64,000 nucleotides of DNA from Ruegeria faecimaris (GTDB lineage Bacteria > Pseudomonadota > Alphaproteobacteria > Rhodobacterales > Rhodobacteraceae), in NCBI RefSeq assembly GCF_900182615.1, contig NZ_FXTE01000004.1, positions 124,001 through 188,000 of the forward strand. Reading direction: 5' to 3'. This document shows, one piece after another, positions 52,734 to 60,444 of the stretch (position 1 is its first letter; the number at the start of each line of letters is the position of its first letter). Below the pieces are notes generated by a model, which saw only the letters and a program-made list of their open reading frames with translations, had not been told where the DNA came from and made no database searches. The position numbers were made by a program, and so were the translations under genes.

Positions 52734-52752
52734 CCGTCCTGCGCAAGGCGTG

Positions 52753-53958
52753 TTACAGGCCCAAATACCGTTCGCGCCGGATCACGATGGCAATAGCAAC
52801 GATGGCAAATGTTGCAGAGGCCAACATCAGCCACAGCAGCGGCATCGCGCCTGTTTCATGGGTTAATATTGCGCCCGTGAGCGCGCTCAGGCCAGCTCCG
52901 CCGCCCAGCATGATGGCCCCGCTCAGCCCAGATGCTGTCGCGGCCAGGTGCGGGCGGACGGACAGTGCGCCTGAAGTTGCGTTTGGAATGGTCATACCAT
53001 TGCCCACACCAACAATGGTCATGAACCCAAAGAAGCTGAGAACCGAGCCGAAGCCCGTAAGGAACACGATAGTCGACAGTGCAACGCCGGTTGCGTTCAT
53101 CCAGCACCCCCAAAGAACCATCCGGTTCACACCAAAGCGGACAGAGAACCTGCCGCTGAAGAAGTTGCCGAAGAAATAACCCACCGCGGGGGCGCCGAAG
53201 TAAATGCCAAGTTCTGACGCTGTTAGGCCGAACAGTTCAGTCCCGACGAAAGGCGCGCCGCCCAGATAAGCGAAGAAAGCGCCCGACGACAGGGCTGAGG
53301 CCATGGAATAGCCCCAGAACCGAGGGGATCTGAGCAATTCCGGGTATTCACGAAATTGCTGCAGCAAAGTTAGCCCGCTTTTGCGGGATGTTTCTCCGAA
53401 GTCGGAATAGGTCAGCATTAGCGCCAGTAGACCCAGCCCGAAAGGAAGCCAGAAATTTGCCTTCCAGCCAAAGCTCTCTTCCAGAAAGCCGCCGATGGCA
53501 GGGCCGATCATTGGAACAATGGCCATTCCCATGGTGACATAGCCGATCATCGAAGCGGCTTGATCCGCTTCGTAAAGGTCTCGCACCGCTGCGCGGCTAA
53601 GGACCATTCCAACAGCTACGACCGCTTGAAACATCCTGAAGGCCAGAAATACTTCGGCGTTCGGGGAGTAGATGCAACCCAGTGTCGCAATCAGAAACAG
53701 AACCAATCCCCAGAGAATAACCGGCCTGCGGCCAACCTTATCTGCGATGGGGCCGATCAGAATTTGGATTACTGCGCTGATCATCAGATACAGAGCGATC
53801 GACAGCTGCATGACTTTGTAGTCTGCGTCAAAATACGCGGCCATATTGGGCAGGCTGGGAAGGAAAAGATTCAAGCTCAGCGCTGACAGCCCGGATAGCA
53901 TCACAAGTGTGGCAATGGTTGGGGGCGAACGACGCGCTGGCGAAGAAGTAAACTGCAT
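52753..53958 (-). CDS. Bcr/CflA family multidrug MFS transporter
   Basis: A 401-residue membrane protein with twelve helices. The MFS loop GPIADKVGRRPVILWGL (about 75-92) is intact, and RAAVRDLYEADQAASMIGYV is the helix-4/5 segment of the Bcr/CflA group, with MVPMIGPAIGGFLEESFGWK-like MGMAIVPMIGPAIGGFLEES. Probably a proton-coupled drug or metabolite exporter. It sits between pccR (same strand, 65 bp downstream) and divergent pccB. Whether it serves propionate metabolism is unknown. Confidence 0.9.
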   Translation of the reverse strand: MQFTSSPARRSPPTIATLVMLSGLSALSLNLFLPSLPNMAAYFDADYKVMQLSIALYLMISAVIQILIGPIADKVGRRPVILWGLVLFLIATLGCIYSPNAEVFLAFRMFQAVVAVGMVLSRAAVRDLYEADQAASMIGYVTMGMAIVPMIGPAIGGFLEESFGWKANFWLPFGLGLLALMLTYSDFGETSRKSGLTLLQQFREYPELLRSPRFWGYSMASALSSGAFFAYLGGAPFVGTELFGLTASELGIYFGAPAVGYFFGNFFSGRFSVRFGVNRMVLWGCWMNATGVALSTIVFLTGFGSVLSFFGFMTIVGVGNGMTIPNATSGALSVRPHLAATASGLSGAIMLGGGAGLSALTGAILTHETGAMPLLWLMLASATFAIVAIAIVIRRERYLGL

Positions 53959-54020
53959 GGTTCACATGTATAGTGACGGTTTTTGGGATTGCCATCCGTG
54001 ACCGTGTCTCAGTGCGAAAC

Positions 54021-54074
54021 TTTGCATGTTTACAATTACCCGGAACCGTATTTTCAAAGATTTGCAAATTTGCC
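54021..54074 (+). promoter_or_regulatory. Candidate PccR sites upstream of pccB
   Basis: TTTGCATG begins at 54021. At 54051-54074 TTTTCAAA, TTTGCAAA and a third TTTGCC follow one another at 10-bp or shorter steps, giving overlapping direct repeats. The first and the 54051 element are 30 bp apart, the same distance as upstream of pccR. They lie 70-120 bp before the pccB start. Confidence 0.6.
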
Positions 54075-54141
54075 GAATGAGGCTTTGGTCTGAACGAAAC
54101 TAAGTATAGTGTCGCGCCAAATTTCAAAGGGGATCATCGTT

Positions 54142-55674
54142 ATGAAAGACATCCTTTCCGAGCTTGAAGGCCGCCGCAACGATGCACGGCTGGGGGGTGG
54201 GCAAAAACGTATTGATGCGCAGCATGCGCGGGGCAAGCTGACCGCACGCGAACGCATAGAGCTGTTGGTGGATGAAGGCAGTTTCGAAGAATTCGACATG
54301 TTTGTCAGCCATCGCTGCACGGATTTCGGGATGGAAAATCAAAAGCCTGCGGGCGATGGTGTCGTCACCGGATGGGGCACAATCAATGGTCGTATGGTCT
54401 ATGTCTTCAGCCAGGACTTCACCGTTTTCGGCGGGTCTCTGTCGGAAACCCACGCGCAGAAAATCTGCAAGATCATGGACATGGCAATCCAGAATGGTGC
54501 CCCGGTGATCGGCATCAACGATTCGGGTGGTGCGCGAATCCAGGAAGGTGTGGCCTCGCTTGCGGGTTATGCCGAGGTGTTCCAGCGTAACATCATGGCC
54601 TCGGGCGTGGTTCCGCAGATCAGTGTGATCATGGGGCCCTGCGCCGGTGGCGCCGTCTACAGTCCGGCGATGACCGACTTTATCTTTATGGTCAAAGACA
54701 CCTCGTACATGTTTGTGACAGGCCCCGATGTCGTCAAGACAGTCACCAATGAGGTTGTAACCGCCGAAGAGCTGGGTGGTGCATCGACCCATACCAAGAA
54801 ATCCTCGGTTGCCGACGGTGCATTCGAAAACGATGTCGAAGCACTGGCCGAAGTGCGCCGTCTTGTCGATTTCCTACCGTTGAACAACAAGGAAAAACCG
54901 CCCGTTCGTCCCTTCTTTGACGAACCGGGCCGGATTGAGGCTTCGCTGGATACGTTGATCCCGGACAACCCGAACACACCTTATGACATGAAAGAACTCA
55001 TTGCCAAAGTGGCGGACGAGGGTGATTTTTACGAAATTCAAGAAGATTACGCCAAGAACATCATCACGGGCTTTATCCGTCTGGAAGGTCAGACCGTAGG
55101 TGTTGTAGCCAACCAACCGATGGTACTGGCCGGCTGTCTGGATATCGACAGCAGCCGCAAGGCCGCGCGTTTCGTCCGGTTCTGTGATTGCTTTGAAATT
55201 CCGATTTTGACACTGGTCGACGTGCCGGGCTTTTTGCCGGGAACCTCGCAGGAATATGGCGGCGTGATCAAACATGGCGCAAAACTGCTGTTTGCCTATG
55301 GCGAGGCGACCGTTCCGAAGGTCACAGTGATCACCCGAAAGGCCTATGGCGGTGCCTATGACGTGATGGCATCCAAACATCTGCGTGGCGATTTCAACTA
55401 TGCTTGGCCAACCGCCGAGATCGCGGTGATGGGGGCCAAGGGCGCGACCGAAATCATCCACCGTGCGGATCTGGGCGATGCCGAGAAAATCGCACAGCAC
55501 GCTCAGGACTATGAGGACCGGTTTGCCAACCCGTTTGTGGCTGCGGAACGTGGATTCATTGATGAGGTGATCATGCCGCATTCGACCCGCCGCCGCGTAT
55601 CGCGAGCTTTTGCCAGCTTGCGTAACAAGCAACTGAAAAACCCCTGGAAAAAGCACGATAACATTCCGCTGTAA
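54142..55674 (+). CDS. pccB: Propionyl-CoA carboxylase beta subunit
   Basis: Carboxyltransferase subunit (510 residues) that moves CO2 from carboxybiotin to propionyl-CoA, forming methylmalonyl-CoA. N-terminus [20 protein letters not shown]; acyl-CoA site in [20 protein letters not shown] (about 130-150); [15 protein letters not shown]; and the C-terminal carboxybiotin site [20 protein letters not shown] and [10 protein letters not shown]. The ATG at 54142 has AAAGGGGAT upstream; the longer frame is not conserved. The alpha subunit is 2 kb downstream, separated by three small genes. Confidence 0.97.
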   Translation: MKDILSELEGRRNDARLGGGQKRIDAQHARGKLTARERIELLVDEGSFEEFDMFVSHRCTDFGMENQKPAGDGVVTGWGTINGRMVYVFSQDFTVFGGSLSETHAQKICKIMDMAIQNGAPVIGINDSGGARIQEGVASLAGYAEVFQRNIMASGVVPQISVIMGPCAGGAVYSPAMTDFIFMVKDTSYMFVTGPDVVKTVTNEVVTAEELGGASTHTKKSSVADGAFENDVEALAEVRRLVDFLPLNNKEKPPVRPFFDEPGRIEASLDTLIPDNPNTPYDMKELIAKVADEGDFYEIQEDYAKNIITGFIRLEGQTVGVVANQPMVLAGCLDIDSSRKAARFVRFCDCFEIPILTLVDVPGFLPGTSQEYGGVIKHGAKLLFAYGEATVPKVTVITRKAYGGAYDVMASKHLRGDFNYAWPTAEIAVMGAKGATEIIHRADLGDAEKIAQHAQDYEDRFANPFVAAERGFIDEVIMPHSTRRRVSRAFASLRNKQLKNPWKKHDNIPL

Positions 55675-55774
55675 GCTGACGGTCGCGGGGCAGGCGCTCT
55701 GGTTTGCCTGCCTCTGGGCACGTTGGTGAAAGACCCCCAAACGGCGAATTTGACTTTGAGAGCAAAGCTGCTAA

Positions 55775-56257
55775 ATGAAATGCCTTATTGGACATAGAAA
55801 AGCGCGGGCCAGTAGGCATGCGCGCGCGATCCCGGAGAGAGGAGCTCGCCTTTGGTGGGTCTGGGATCGCGCCTTATGTCTGGCAATTCTCTGTCTTGGT
55901 TCGCCTACATTCGCTGAAGCATTGGTGCCGGTGCCCTCTGGGCAGCCTGTACGTCTGAACGATGTCCTGCTGGACAACAATCCGGGCGAGTTATGGCTGC
56001 GCTTTCGCTTCATCGCGCCAAAGATAGGCTCGGATATGGGACGCATTGGATATGATGTCGCCACGATCGACATGGAGCACCTGTGTCAGACGCTGGCCGT
56101 GGCCTATGTCGAGCACCACAAGCTGGAACCGGCGCGAGTGGTGATTTCCCTGTCGAACAAGCCGATAGATTTTGGCCATACCGCGCCGGATGCCACGCAG
56201 TTCTTCGAAGCGTATCTTCTGCAGGATTCCCAATGTGTCTGGGACGGAGGGATTTGA
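55775..56257 (+). CDS. Exported protein of unknown function (possibly DUF6497)
   Basis: A 160-residue protein. A long N-terminal region with many Arg (RKARASRHARAIPERGAR) precedes a hydrophobic signal-like helix (ALCLAILCLGSPTFAEA), so the mature protein is periplasmic. The mature part contains LNDVLLDNNPGELWLRFRFI, HLCQTLAVAYVEHHKLEPAR and VVISLSNKPIDFGHTAPDAT, with two Cys that may form a disulfide. Similar small proteins sit between pccB and pccA in other roseobacters and are sometimes mislabelled acetolactate synthase. No catalytic motif is visible. The start is uncertain; the only in-frame ATG has no ribosome site. Confidence 0.65.
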   Translation: MKCLIGHRKARASRHARAIPERGARLWWVWDRALCLAILCLGSPTFAEALVPVPSGQPVRLNDVLLDNNPGELWLRFRFIAPKIGSDMGRIGYDVATIDMEHLCQTLAVAYVEHHKLEPARVVISLSNKPIDFGHTAPDATQFFEAYLLQDSQCVWDGGI

Positions 56258-56259
56258 GA

Positions 56260-56337
56260 ATGGTTGTCAATTACCACAATTTCTGTGCATTCCCCTTCGC
56301 CTCAAAGGACCTTAGCGAAGAGGCGCTGAAATGTTGA
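56260..56337 (+). CDS. Possible 25-residue peptide coupled to the following gene
   Basis: Codes MVVNYHNFCAFPFASKDLSE then EALKC. GGAGGG lies 8 bases before the ATG, and the stop overlaps the start of the next gene by 7 bases. The good ribosome site is, however, part of the coding end of the previous gene. It could be a small protein or a coupling leader. Low confidence. Confidence 0.3.
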   Translation: MVVNYHNFCAFPFASKDLSEEALKC

Positions 56338-56684
56338 AACATCGCGGATTTCCCGGCCGTCTGACCGGGACGGATTATCAATTCACAATCAGACGGGCCA
56401 ACCCAAAGGGTGTTACCCCACTGACAACGCGTGAACGGTTCCGGGATCGTAAACCTGCTGATCGTCGCGCGGATGCAGCCTTTATCGAGGCCCTGTGGGA
56501 GCATTTCGGCGACCAGCCATTCGAACGTGGCAATCTGGATGCCGGTCGCCTGAGCTGGTTTTTCGGGCGTGAGGTCATTCCGGCGGAGGATCCGTTTGAC
56601 CCCGCCAGCTATGATGCCTTGCTGGTCATTGATCCGAGCGTGGCCAGAGCCTCGTTTCCGGACATTTTCGGCGGGGATAGCTGA
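56331..56684 (+). CDS. Conserved hypothetical protein of the pcc region
   Basis: A 117-residue soluble protein: GFPGRLTGTDYQFTIRRANP, RADAAFIEALWEHFGDQPFE, YDALLVIDPSVARASFPDIF. No known domain is recognised. AGAGG stands 7 bases before the ATG. Its position between pccB and pccA is what suggests a link to propionate metabolism; there is no functional evidence. Confidence 0.65.
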   Translation: MLKHRGFPGRLTGTDYQFTIRRANPKGVTPLTTRERFRDRKPADRRADAAFIEALWEHFGDQPFERGNLDAGRLSWFFGREVIPAEDPFDPASYDALLVIDPSVARASFPDIFGGDS

Positions 56685-57390
56685 AGGTGATCGACGTCGT
56701 CGCACATAAACGCCTTGGAAATTCCAACAGGGTTTCTTTGCCCCGGTTGGGCCAAGAAGGATATGTGCGCTGTGCAGATCGGGCGCGTGACAATCGCGCA
56801 AAATACCTGAGGGAAAGGGCGCAAACTACTGATTCTATGGCGTGTATCACCCGTGGCTTGGTGGCGGGAGAACCATCAAGGCTTGGGCAGGAAAAAGGCC
56901 AGTCGGCGGGGGTTGGCCGCGGCGACTTAGGATCGAATTCTTCAGGTCATGTGATCTCAGGTAGTGTTGATAAAACAAAGGTTTGCGTGACTGTCGGGGT
57001 GCGAATTTCGCCCTGCCCAACCAAAGTTCACGCGAGCGGAATCGGCGCGTTTCTGCGCGATATTTCGCTGAATGGGCAGATTCTGGCCGGAAATTTCACC
57101 ACTGGCCAATCCCGGTTTGCAGGTGCAACCGGGCCGTGCATGGTGAGCGGGTCGTGCGGCTCTACTTTGCCTGCGTCGCACGCGCACCTACTATTCCGTA
57201 CCCCTTCCTTCCGCGGGCAGGCTTGTGGTTTTCACAATGTCCTGCCCGCGTTTTTCTTTGTGCAAACTTCAGTCATTGGATGGCATAAAACTGCGCAAAT
57301 GGGCATCTCGGTACGCTCGTTATTGAATAACAGTGGCGATTTCCCGCATCTGGCTCTGAAATTGTTAAAAAACCAAAAAAGGCAGACATC
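56685..57390 (+). ncRNA. 706-bp gap with terminator at 57,213; candidate small RNA
   Basis: No convincing gene is present; open frames here have no ribosome sites and lack normal composition. A strong terminator lies at 57213-57258: GCGGGCAGG, an inner TTGTG-GTTTT-CACAA stem, CCTGCCCGC, then GTTTTTCTTT. Upstream of it are hairpins, for example CCCGGTTTGCA-GG-TGCAACCGGG at 57111-57133, and CCTTCCTTCC just before the terminator stem, a possible ribosome-site pairing sequence. TTGATA at 56965 could be a -35 box. An RNA of roughly 100-280 nt ending near 57258 is plausible. Confidence 0.35.
57213..57258 (+). terminator. Strong two-tier terminator, plus strand
   Basis: Outer 9-bp stem GCGGGCAGG/CCTGCCCGC with an inner TTGTG/CACAA stem, followed by TTTTTCTTT. 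It is more than 500 bp beyond the nearest upstream stop. Confidence 0.75.
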
Positions 57391-57594
57391 ATGCGAATCT
57401 CGAAAGTCATTCTTGCAATGGCGACTTGTGCAGGGCTCGCGGCGTGCGGAGACTCGACCGGCGAGCAGGCGTTGCTTGGCGGCGGAGCCGGCGCCGTTGG
57501 CGCTGCAGTCGTCAGTGCCGACCCGCTGTTGGGTGCCGTGGTCGGCGCGGCAGGCAACGTGCTTTACTGCAAGACCCAGAACAACTGTAGATAA
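57391..57594 (+). CDS. Small lipoprotein with glycine-rich segment
   Basis: A 67-residue lipoprotein: MRISKVILAMATCAGLAACG is a signal with the lipid Cys in LAAC. The mature part is Gly/Ala rich (LLGGGAGAVGAAVVSADPLL, GAVVGAAGNV), like glycine-zipper proteins that insert in membranes, and ends YCKTQNNCR with two Cys. AAAGG precedes the ATG. Similar small lipoproteins occur next to pccA in roseobacters. Function unknown. Confidence 0.8.
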   Translation: MRISKVILAMATCAGLAACGDSTGEQALLGGGAGAVGAAVVSADPLLGAVVGAAGNVLYCKTQNNCR

Positions 57595-57639
57595 CGAAAT
57601 CTTCGGGGCCCCGTCGCCCCGACCGTCATCGCGCGACAC

Positions 57640-57675
57640 GCCGTCGTGGGGCCATTGCCCCGCGGCGGCGTTTTG
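57640..57675 (+). terminator. 14-bp hairpin before pccA (terminator or attenuator)
   Basis: The arms 57640-57653 and 57658-57671 pair at all 14 positions (two as T-G) around the loop CATT, followed by TTTTGCGTTT. It is 46 bp after the lipoprotein stop and only about 35 bp before the pccA ATG. Any transcript from upstream should stop here, so pccA needs read-through or a promoter inside the gap. Confidence 0.75.
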
Positions 57676-57707
57676 CGTTTCCAGAACTTCAAGACAGAGG
57701 ACGTTCC

Positions 57708-59753
57708 ATGTTCAACAAGATCCTGATCGCCAACCGGGGCGAGATCGCCTGCCGGGTTATCAAAACCGCCCGCAAGATGGGTATCGGCACGGTCGCCATC
57801 TATTCGGACGCGGACAAGAACGCCCTGCATGTGTCGATGGCAGATGAGGCCGTGCATATCGGCCCGCCACCTGCGAACCAGTCCTATATCGTGATCGACA
57901 AGGTCATGGATGCGATCCGTCAGAGCGGCGCGCAGGCGGTTCACCCGGGGTATGGTTTTCTGTCGGAAAACTCGAGATTCGCCCAAGCTCTGGATGCCGA
58001 AGGCGTGGCCTTTATCGGCCCTCCGGTCGGTGCGATTGAAAGCATGGGTGACAAGATCACCTCTAAAAAGATCGCGCAAGAGGCCGGCGTCTCTACGGTT
58101 CCGGGCTATATGGGCCTGATCGAAGACGCCGACGAGGCCGTCAAGATTTCGAATGAGATCGGATATCCGGTCATGATCAAGGCCAGTGCTGGCGGCGGTG
58201 GTAAAGGCATGCGGATCGCGTGGAATGACGACGAGGCGCGCGAAGGGTTCCAGTCGTCCAAGAACGAGGCCGCGAATTCCTTTGGCGATGACCGGATTTT
58301 CATCGAGAAATTCGTGACCCAGCCCCGCCACATCGAGATTCAGGTTCTGTGCGACAGCCACGGCAACGGGGTTTATCTGGGCGAACGCGAATGCTCGATC
58401 CAGCGTCGGAACCAGAAGGTTGTGGAAGAGGCACCATCGCCTTTCCTGGATGAGGCGACCCGCAAGGCGATGGGCGAGCAGGCGGTGGCCCTGGCCAAGG
58501 CTGTGGATTATGCCAGCGCTGGCACGGTCGAGTTTATCGTTGATGGTGACAAGAACTTCTACTTTCTAGAAATGAACACACGCCTGCAGGTGGAACACCC
58601 GGTGACCGAACTGATCACCGGTGTCGATCTGGTCGAACAGATGATCCGCGTCGCGGCCGGTGAGAAGCTGTCGATCTCGCAGGACGATGTCACACTGACC
58701 GGCTGGGCGATTGAAAACCGTTTGTATGCCGAAGATCCTTATCGTGGCTTCTTGCCGTCCATTGGTCGTTTGACGCGCTACCGCCCGCCTCAGGAAACTG
58801 CCGCTGGTCCGCTGTTGGTTAATGACAAATGGCAGGGTGAGGCCCCCAGCGGAGAGGCCGCCGTTCGCAACGATACCGGCGTCTATGAAGGCGGCGAGAT
58901 CAGTATGTATTACGATCCGATGATCGCCAAATTGTGCACCTGGGCCCCGACCCGTGATCAAGCGATTGAGGCGATGCGGGTGGCGCTGGACAGTTTCGAG
59001 GTCGAAGGCATCGGGCACAATCTGCCGTTCCTGTCGGCAGTGATGGATCACCCGATCTTCATCAAGGGCGCGATGACTACCGCGTTCATCGAAGAACAGT
59101 ACCCCGATGGGTTCCAGGGCGTAGAGCTGCCCGAGGCTGACCTGCGCCAGATCGCAGCTTCCTGCGCCGCCATGCACCGGGTGGCTGAGATTCGCCGCAC
59201 CCGTGTATCTGGCCGGATGGACAACCATGAACGCAAGGTCGGCAAACGCTGGGTCGTGACCCTGCAGGGCCAGGAATACGCAGTTCAGGTGAATGCCGAT
59301 AAAGAGGGCGCGACGGTCAAATTCGAAGACGGCGCGACATTGCGCGTGGCCTCGGAGTGGACGCCGGGCGATCAGCTGGCGGTGCTGGACATAGACGGTA
59401 GCCCGCTGGTTCTGAAGGCCGACAAAATCTCGGGCGGGTTCCGGATCCGCAACCGGGGCGCGGATATGAAGGTGCATGTGCGCCGTCCGCGACAGGCGGA
59501 ACTGGCCAAGCTGATGCCCGAGAAACTGCCGCCGGATACGTCGAAACTGCTGCTCTGCCCGATGCCTGGCCTGATCGTAAAGGTCGATGTCGAAGTGGGC
59601 CAAGAAGTGCAGGAAGGTCAGGCGCTGTGCACCATCGAGGCGATGAAGATGGAAAACATTCTGCGCGCCGAGAAAAAAGGCACCGTTGCCAAGATCAACG
59701 CAGGCCCCGGCGACAGCCTCGCCGTGGATGATGTGATCATCGAGTTTGAATGA
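57708..59753 (+). CDS. pccA: Propionyl-CoA carboxylase alpha subunit (biotin carboxylase plus biotin carrier)
   Basis: A 681-residue subunit. The biotin carboxylase part runs from residue 1 to about 450: KILIANRGEIACRVIKTARK, HPGYGFLSENSRFAQALDAE, the ATP loop KASAGGGGKGMRIAWND, and EMNTRLQVEHPVTELITGVD. A BT domain follows (about 480-600). The biotin domain at the C-terminus has EAMKMEN with the biotinyl Lys647. AGAGGAC precedes the ATG. It works with PccB as the propionyl-CoA carboxylase. An alternative, methylcrotonyl-CoA carboxylase, is unlikely given PccB and the mutase. Confidence 0.97.
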   Translation: MFNKILIANRGEIACRVIKTARKMGIGTVAIYSDADKNALHVSMADEAVHIGPPPANQSYIVIDKVMDAIRQSGAQAVHPGYGFLSENSRFAQALDAEGVAFIGPPVGAIESMGDKITSKKIAQEAGVSTVPGYMGLIEDADEAVKISNEIGYPVMIKASAGGGGKGMRIAWNDDEAREGFQSSKNEAANSFGDDRIFIEKFVTQPRHIEIQVLCDSHGNGVYLGERECSIQRRNQKVVEEAPSPFLDEATRKAMGEQAVALAKAVDYASAGTVEFIVDGDKNFYFLEMNTRLQVEHPVTELITGVDLVEQMIRVAAGEKLSISQDDVTLTGWAIENRLYAEDPYRGFLPSIGRLTRYRPPQETAAGPLLVNDKWQGEAPSGEAAVRNDTGVYEGGEISMYYDPMIAKLCTWAPTRDQAIEAMRVALDSFEVEGIGHNLPFLSAVMDHPIFIKGAMTTAFIEEQYPDGFQGVELPEADLRQIAASCAAMHRVAEIRRTRVSGRMDNHERKVGKRWVVTLQGQEYAVQVNADKEGATVKFEDGATLRVASEWTPGDQLAVLDIDGSPLVLKADKISGGFRIRNRGADMKVHVRRPRQAELAKLMPEKLPPDTSKLLLCPMPGLIVKVDVEVGQEVQEGQALCTIEAMKMENILRAEKKGTVAKINAGPGDSLAVDDVIIEFE

Positions 59754-59829
59754 TCATGACCGTGCGTTTGACATATCCTGCAAGGGAACCGGCGGTCGCC
59801 GCCGGGGCCGTCGGGTATGGGAAACGCGT

Positions 59830-60276
59830 TCAGCCGCCCTCGCGCCGTTCACGGATTTCGCGTTGGCGCAGGGGGGTCTTGTCGATGGAGCGACCGATTT
59901 CACGCACGCTCCAAGGGGAAGGTTTGCGCAGTTTGACCACGCCGTCCTTGTCGACAAACACCATCTGGAACCCGCGCGGGCGCAGTTTTGACCGGATGGG
60001 CGAGCGGGCGTCAGGGTCAGTGTCGATCAGAACGACCACATCGCGGTCGCGCATGACGTCCTCCCCTTCCAAAAGCATGTCGACCTGCTGCTGGAATCGC
60101 GGGTCAGCAGGTGTATCGGCGAAGACAACAATGGGCCGCTTGATCCACAGATATTCGCTGAGCTCGCTATCCCCCACAGGGCGGACAAATTCATCGTCAG
60201 CCGGGGCTACCCCGTCAGCTGCAAGCGCCGCCAGTGGAAATAGCGCCGAAAAAACAAAGGCTAGCGTTCGTATCAT
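59830..60276 (-). CDS. DUF4174 family exported protein
   Basis: A 148-residue protein. Signal peptide MIRTLAFVFSALFPLAALAA. The mature domain (YLWIKRPIVVFADTPADPRF, DRDVVVLIDTDPDARSPIRS, RGFQMVFVDKDGVVKLRKPS) is DUF4174, a thioredoxin-like fold without a CxxC pair. AGGAGG precedes the ATG at 60276. The same frame continues upstream antisense to the mutase gene, but without a signal peptide; I rejected that start. It lies opposite in orientation between pccA and the mutase. Confidence 0.87.
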   Translation of the reverse strand: MIRTLAFVFSALFPLAALAADGVAPADDEFVRPVGDSELSEYLWIKRPIVVFADTPADPRFQQQVDMLLEGEDVMRDRDVVVLIDTDPDARSPIRSKLRPRGFQMVFVDKDGVVKLRKPSPWSVREIGRSIDKTPLRQREIRERREGG

Positions 60277-60352
60277 TGGGCCTCCTGTTGGATTGAATAT
60301 AGTCCCTGCGCGCACGAATGCGACCAGTGAAATGCACGCAGCCCATAAAATA

Positions 60353-60382
60353 TTGCGTCCCACCCAATTCGAATGGGCGCAA
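60353..60382 (+). promoter_or_regulatory. Inverted repeat in the mutase promoter region
   Basis: TTGCG at 60353 and CGCAA at 60378 flank CCCA-ATTCGAAT-GGG-like symmetry. The element lies between the divergent DUF4174 and mutase genes, about 63 bp before the mutase ATG. It could be an operator; it is not a close match to the TTTGCAAA half-site. Confidence 0.35.
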
Positions 60383-60444
60383 CCACGGATGATAACGCGC
60401 AGGCCACGCCCTTGCGCGACCCGAATTGAGAAAAGGATATCGCA

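Noticed and set aside
56687-57847. 386-codon open frame between the 117-residue gene and pccA
   Set aside because: It runs across a terminator, the lipoprotein gene and 140 bases of pccA in another frame, and its translation is Ser/Arg/Cys-rich without family features. Treated as chance.
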